DNA of 32,077 bases, taken from Planctomycetota bacterium. GTDB taxonomy: Bacteria > Planctomycetota > UBA1135 > GCA-002686595. Below the pieces are notes generated by a model. That model had not been told where the DNA came from, made no database searches, and worked only from the letters and a program-made list of their open reading frames with translations. Made by a program: the position numbers and the translations under genes. Shown here in pieces: positions 28,836-32,077 of the stretch. How positions within the stretch are numbered: the first letter of the stretch is position 1; each line of letters opens with the position of its first letter. The stretch is taken from positions 1 through 32,077 of the forward strand of contig JAJDET010000157.1 of assembly GCA_029259655.1 (NCBI GenBank), in the 5' to 3' direction.

Positions 28836-30032
28836 ATGAACCTGGAGACGCCCTCTCTCGACGACCTTGCCCTCGCCGGACAGCGCGTGCTGGTGCGCGT
28901 GGACTTCAATGTCCCGCTCACCGGCACGGGCGAGGTCTCCGACGACACGCGCATCCGCGCGGCCCTTCCGACGCTGCGCGAGATCCTCGAGGCGGGCGGA
29001 CGGCCCGTGCTGATGAGCCACCTGGGCCGGCCCAAGGGCCAGGTCGTGGACGGGATGCGGCTCGCCCCGGTGGCGAAGCGGCTCGCTGAGCTCCTCGAGT
29101 GCGACGTCCGCTACCTCGAGGAGAGCGTGGGCGAGGGCGTCGAGGAGGCCGTGGCCACCGCGCCCGCGGGGAGCGTCGTCCTGCTCGAGAACGTCCGCTT
29201 CCACGAGGGCGAGACGAAGGGCGATCCGGAGCTCTCGACCTCGTTCGCGCGGCTCGGCGACGTGTTCGTGAACGACGCGTTCGGGAGCTCGCACCGCGAT
29301 CACTGCTCGGTGTCGGGTGTCGCGCGGCTCCTGCCCTCCGTCGCGGGTCGGCTCCTCCAGCGCGAGATCGAGGCCTTCCGCCGCGTGCTCGCCGATCCCG
29401 CGCGGCCGCTGGTCGCCGTGCTCGGCGGCGCCAAGGTCTCCGACAAGCTGACGGTGATCGACAATCTGCTCGACAAGGTCGATCGCCTGCTCGTGGGCGG
29501 CGGGATGGCCTACACCTTTCTCGCCGCGCTCGGGCACTCGACCGGCAACTCGCTCCTGCAGGAAGATCGGCTCGACACCGTGAAGGCGGCGATCGCCAAG
29601 GCCGAGACGCGCGGCGTGGAGCTCATGCTCCCGACCGATCACGTCTGCGGGCGGTCCTTCGCGGCCGACACGGAGGCGATCACCACCGAGGATGCGGACG
29701 TGCCGGACGGCACGATGGGCCTCGACATCGGACCGAAGACGCGCGAGGTCTATGCGCGCGGTATCGCGGATGCGCGGACCCTCGTCTGGAACGGTCCCAT
29801 GGGCGTGTTCGAGTGGGAGACCTTCCGCGTCGGCACCGAAGCCGTCGGCCGCGCCGTCGCCGGTTGCAACGGTTACACGGTCGTCGGGGGAGGCGACTCG
29901 GTCGCCGCCATCCACCTCCTGGGATTGGAAGAGGAGATCGACCACATCTCCACCGGCGGCGGGGCGTCCCTGGAGCTGCTCGAGGGACGGGAGCTGCCGG
30001 GGATCGCATCGCTGGGCACCGCGCCCGCTTGA
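28836..30032 (+). CDS. pgk: Phosphoglycerate kinase
   Basis: 398 residues; the next glycolytic step after gap, making ATP from 1,3-bisphosphoglycerate. Signatures in order: RVLVRVDFNVPL, DDTRIRAALPT, LMSHLGRPKG, LENVRFHEGE, FVNDAFGSSHRDH, AVLGGAKVSDKL, WNGPMGVFEW and VGGGDSVAAI. Length and motif order are normal. The ATG at 28836 lies 7 bp after the gap stop, with only a weak GGG before it, so the genes are very likely co-transcribed. Confidence 0.97.
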   Translation: MNLETPSLDDLALAGQRVLVRVDFNVPLTGTGEVSDDTRIRAALPTLREILEAGGRPVLMSHLGRPKGQVVDGMRLAPVAKRLAELLECDVRYLEESVGEGVEEAVATAPAGSVVLLENVRFHEGETKGDPELSTSFARLGDVFVNDAFGSSHRDHCSVSGVARLLPSVAGRLLQREIEAFRRVLADPARPLVAVLGGAKVSDKLTVIDNLLDKVDRLLVGGGMAYTFLAALGHSTGNSLLQEDRLDTVKAAIAKAETRGVELMLPTDHVCGRSFAADTEAITTEDADVPDGTMGLDIGPKTREVYARGIADARTLVWNGPMGVFEWETFRVGTEAVGRAVAGCNGYTVVGGGDSVAAIHLLGLEEEIDHISTGGGASLELLEGRELPGIASLGTAPA

Positions 30033-30048
30033 TTCCGCGAGGCTCCCT

Positions 30049-30054
30049 TACAAT
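30049..30054 (+). promoter_or_regulatory. -10-like hexamer (TACAAT) upstream of rpe
   Basis: A near-consensus -10 box in a GC-rich setting, 17 bp after the pgk stop and 63 bp before the rpe ATG. The best -35 candidate (TTGATT, 30029-30034) is only 14 bp away, so promoter strength is uncertain. Confidence 0.4.
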
Positions 30055-30117
30055 GGGGCCCCGGCGCGCGGCGGTCCTGGATAGGTCCGAGAGCCTTTGG
30101 CACGCTGCCGCCACGCC

Positions 30118-30819
30118 ATGAGTCGTCTTCCCACGATCCTCGCCCCCTCTCTGCTCTCCGCCGACTTCGCTCGCCTCGCCGAGGACGTGGCCAGGGTCGA
30201 GGACGCGGGCGCCGACTGGCTGCACGTCGACGTCATGGACGGGCACTTCGTGCCCAACATCACCATCGGTCCGCCGGTCGTCGAGGGGATCCACGCCGTC
30301 GCGCGCGTTCCGCTCGACGTGCACCTCATGATCGAGGAGCCCGCTCGCTACGCGGAGGAGTTCGCCCGCGCCGGCGCCCACGTCCTGACCTTCCATCGGG
30401 AGGTGACCCGGACGGACCGAGAAGTGCGCGACACGATCCGGCGCTTCCGCGACGTCGGTGTGCAGCAGGTGGGCATGGCGCTCAACCCGGACACGCCCGT
30501 CGAGGAGGCCGAAGCCTTCCTCGACGAGCTCGATCTCGTGCTCGTCATGAGCGTCTTCCCCGGCTTCGGCGGCCAGAAGTTCATGCCCGAGGTCCTCGCC
30601 AAGGTGGAGTGGTTGCGCGCGCGCGGCTATTCCGGCCACGTCGAGATGGACGGGGGACTGAACGACGAGACGCTGCCCCTGTGCGCCGCCGCCGGAGCAA
30701 ACGCGCTCGTCGCCGGGTCGGCCGTCTTCGGCGCGGACGACGTGCCGGGCACGGTGATGCGCTTCCGAGAGCTCGCAGACCGCGCGCGGGGCGAGGGGGC
30801 CGCTCGCGAGGTGTCCTGA
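30118..30819 (+). CDS. rpe: Ribulose-phosphate 3-epimerase
   Basis: 233 residues, a TIM-barrel enzyme that interconverts ribulose-5-phosphate and xylulose-5-phosphate in the pentose phosphate pathway. Signatures: ILAPSLLSADFARLAEDV, WLHVDVMDGHFVPNITIG (metal-binding His and Asp), LDVHLMIEEP, MSVFPGFGGQKF and VEMDGGLNDET. The ATG at 30118 is chosen; an in-frame TTG at 30097 would add seven residues without resemblance to the family. It follows pgk by 85 bp with a possible promoter of its own. Confidence 0.95.
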   Translation: MSRLPTILAPSLLSADFARLAEDVARVEDAGADWLHVDVMDGHFVPNITIGPPVVEGIHAVARVPLDVHLMIEEPARYAEEFARAGAHVLTFHREVTRTDREVRDTIRRFRDVGVQQVGMALNPDTPVEEAEAFLDELDLVLVMSVFPGFGGQKFMPEVLAKVEWLRARGYSGHVEMDGGLNDETLPLCAAAGANALVAGSAVFGADDVPGTVMRFRELADRARGEGAAREVS

Positions 30820-30851
30820 GGCCGCCCACGGCTCCAATCCGATCCACCACG

Positions 30852-30857
30852 AAAGGA
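30852..30857 (+). promoter_or_regulatory. Ribosome-binding site that sets the accD TTG start
   Basis: AAAGGA lies 6 nt before TTG 30864. No comparable site precedes the first in-frame ATG (31050). Confidence 0.6.
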
Positions 30858-30863
30858 TTACGC

Positions 30864-31838
30864 TTGGACGAGACGAAGGAGATCCCGACACCTTCCGCCG
30901 ACCGGCGCGACGACGCGGTACCTTCCGCGCCCAGAGAGAACGAGATCGTGAGCAAGGAAGAAGAGAGCGACGCCGAGGACGCCGGCAACGAGAAAGCACC
31001 CGAGCGCCCGAGCCGGCTCTCGCGGCTGCGGTTCTCCAAGAAGAAGGACATGCCCGGGGGCCTCTGGCTCAAGTGCGAGTCCTGCGGGCAGGTGATCTAC
31101 CGGAAGGAGCTGGAGGAGAAGGGCCGCGTGTGTCCGGCCTGCGACTTCCACTTCACGCTGCCGGGCTCCGACCGGATCCGCGCGACCCTCGACGAGGGGA
31201 CCTGGCGCGAGGAGTACGCCGATCTCACACCGCTCGACCGGCTCGAGTTCTCGGAGAAGGTCTCGTACGCCGAGAAGATCCAGAACACGTTGAAGAGGAC
31301 CGGGCAGAACGAGGCCTACCTCTGCGGGCGGGGAAAGATCCTCGGCCGGCCCGTCGTCCTGGGTGTGCTCGACTTCAGCTTCATGGGCGGGTCGATGGGG
31401 GAGGTCGTGGGCGAGAAGTTCGCGCTGGCCGTCGAGCTCGCCGAGCGCGAGAGCCTGCCGATGATCTCCTTCACGAGCTCGGGCGGGGCCCGCATGCACG
31501 AGGGCGTCATCTCGCTCATGCAGATGGCCAAGACCTGCGCCGCGCTCGATCGCTTCAACGCCGCCGGAGGTTTCTCGGTCAGCGTCATGACGCATCCGAC
31601 GACCGGCGGAGTCACGGCGTCGTTCGCCTCGGTCTGCGACATCACGCTCGCCGAGCCCGGTGCTCTGATCGGCTTCGCCGGACCGCGCGTGATCGCCACG
31701 ACGATCAAGCAGGAGCTCCCGCCCGGCTTCCAGCGCGCCGAGTTCATGCTCGAGAAGGGCATGATCGACGCGATCGTGCGCCGCACCGACCTGCGTGACA
31801 CGCTGGCGAAGCTCGTCGACTACGCGGGCGGCGACTAG
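30864..31838 (+). CDS. accD: Acetyl-CoA carboxylase carboxyltransferase subunit beta
   Basis: 324 residues from a TTG start. With AccA this subunit moves the carboxyl group from biotin to acetyl-CoA, giving malonyl-CoA for fatty acid synthesis. The zinc finger is Cys71-x2-Cys74-x15-Cys90-x2-Cys93 (CESCGQ ... CPAC). The crotonase-type core includes DFSFMGGSMGEVVGEK, TSSGGARMHEG, MTHPTTGGVTASFA and GFAGPRVI. The N-terminus is longer than in E. coli: ~65 acidic then basic residues (KEEESDAEDAG, then SRLSRLRFSKKK) before the zinc finger. The start is supported by the ribosome-binding site; no accA is visible in the window. Confidence 0.95.
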   Translation: MDETKEIPTPSADRRDDAVPSAPRENEIVSKEEESDAEDAGNEKAPERPSRLSRLRFSKKKDMPGGLWLKCESCGQVIYRKELEEKGRVCPACDFHFTLPGSDRIRATLDEGTWREEYADLTPLDRLEFSEKVSYAEKIQNTLKRTGQNEAYLCGRGKILGRPVVLGVLDFSFMGGSMGEVVGEKFALAVELAERESLPMISFTSSGGARMHEGVISLMQMAKTCAALDRFNAAGGFSVSVMTHPTTGGVTASFASVCDITLAEPGALIGFAGPRVIATTIKQELPPGFQRAEFMLEKGMIDAIVRRTDLRDTLAKLVDYAGGD

Positions 31839-32077
31839 AGACAGCGCGCGCCAAGGATGCCCTGCGGGCAGCTACTGGGCGACTCCGCACCGGGCTCGGC
31901 CTTCGGCCTCGGCGAGGTGCTGCTCTTCGGCCGGACCTCTAGCCCGCATCCCTCACGGGTTCGCGGCCAGAACACCACGAACGGCCGGCTGCGCCGGCCT
32001 CTCGGCTCCTGCCGGCACTTTGCGCGCACCGGCGTCCTCGACGACCTGTTCAAGGTCGACTGCGGGGCCGGCACGCG
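31839..32077. other. Right edge, no gene recognised
   Basis: The 239 bp after accD contain short GC-rich hairpins, for example TGCCC/GGGCA at 31858-31870, and GGCCGGC/GCCGGCC near 31983-31999. A - strand open frame covers it (stop at 31835), but its Arg/Pro/Ser-rich translation matches no family I know and has no clear start signal. No T-tract terminator is seen. Confidence 0.4.

Noticed and set aside
31835-32074. 79-residue - strand open frame at the right edge
   Set aside because: Low-complexity Arg/Pro/Ser translation, no start signal and no recognisable family; kept only as an unassigned region.

Overview
The window is very GC-rich (about 70% by eye), densely coded on both strands, and uses GTG and TTG starts freely. 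It carries exported TPR-CHAT proteins, an FHA-Ser/Thr kinase with a transmembrane segment, lipoproteins with poly-Gly linkers, and no rRNA, tRNA, integrase or phage gene that I could see. This gene style suggests a high-GC planctomycete or a similar environmental lineage. That is inference: there is no phylogenetic marker beyond housekeeping proteins.

Region 1 (1-13.1 kb) is accessory and envelope-directed. On the + strand it holds a membrane-anchored SGNH hydrolase, a small lipoprotein, a beta-propeller lipoprotein and two tandem exported TPR-CHAT (caspase-like) paralogues. On the - strand it holds an exported phosphatase-like/methyltransferase fusion. Four copies of a ~110-bp hairpin repeat (ends built on GTGCCAGGCAC) lie between these genes and nowhere else in the window. 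Two copies start on the base after the stop codons of the two CHAT genes. The CHAT paralogues have exactly phased 126-bp TPR arrays (9 and 10 units) that have diverged strongly, while their catalytic ends include a 134-nt stretch of complete identity.

Region 2 (13.1-19.2 kb, + strand) holds an mrfA-like DEVH helicase and an mrfB-like DEDD exonuclease with a GTGA overlap. In Bacillus this pair repairs mitomycin-type damage. A dynamin-like GTPase follows.

Region 3 (19.2-27.6 kb, - strand) reads, in transcription order: tilS, yggS (PLP homeostasis), an FHA-kinase with a large C-terminal region, a purine nucleoside phosphorylase homologue lacking the usual active-site loop, purN, and a membrane P-loop ATPase of KAP-like layout. 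The ATPase gene meets the dynamin gene tail to tail with 6 bp between them.

Region 4 (27.7-31.8 kb, + strand) is central metabolism: gap, pgk, rpe, accD. The last 239 bp hold no recognisable gene.

The best candidates for something undescribed are (a) the exported TPR-CHAT pair with its neighbouring lipoproteins and embedded hairpin repeats, (b) the hairpin repeat itself, whose outer stems differ between loci yet stay self-complementary, and (c) the degenerate PNP co-transcribed with purN. A recurring regulatory theme is a -10 box 7-12 nt before the start codon, implying leaderless or near-leaderless mRNAs for several accessory genes.
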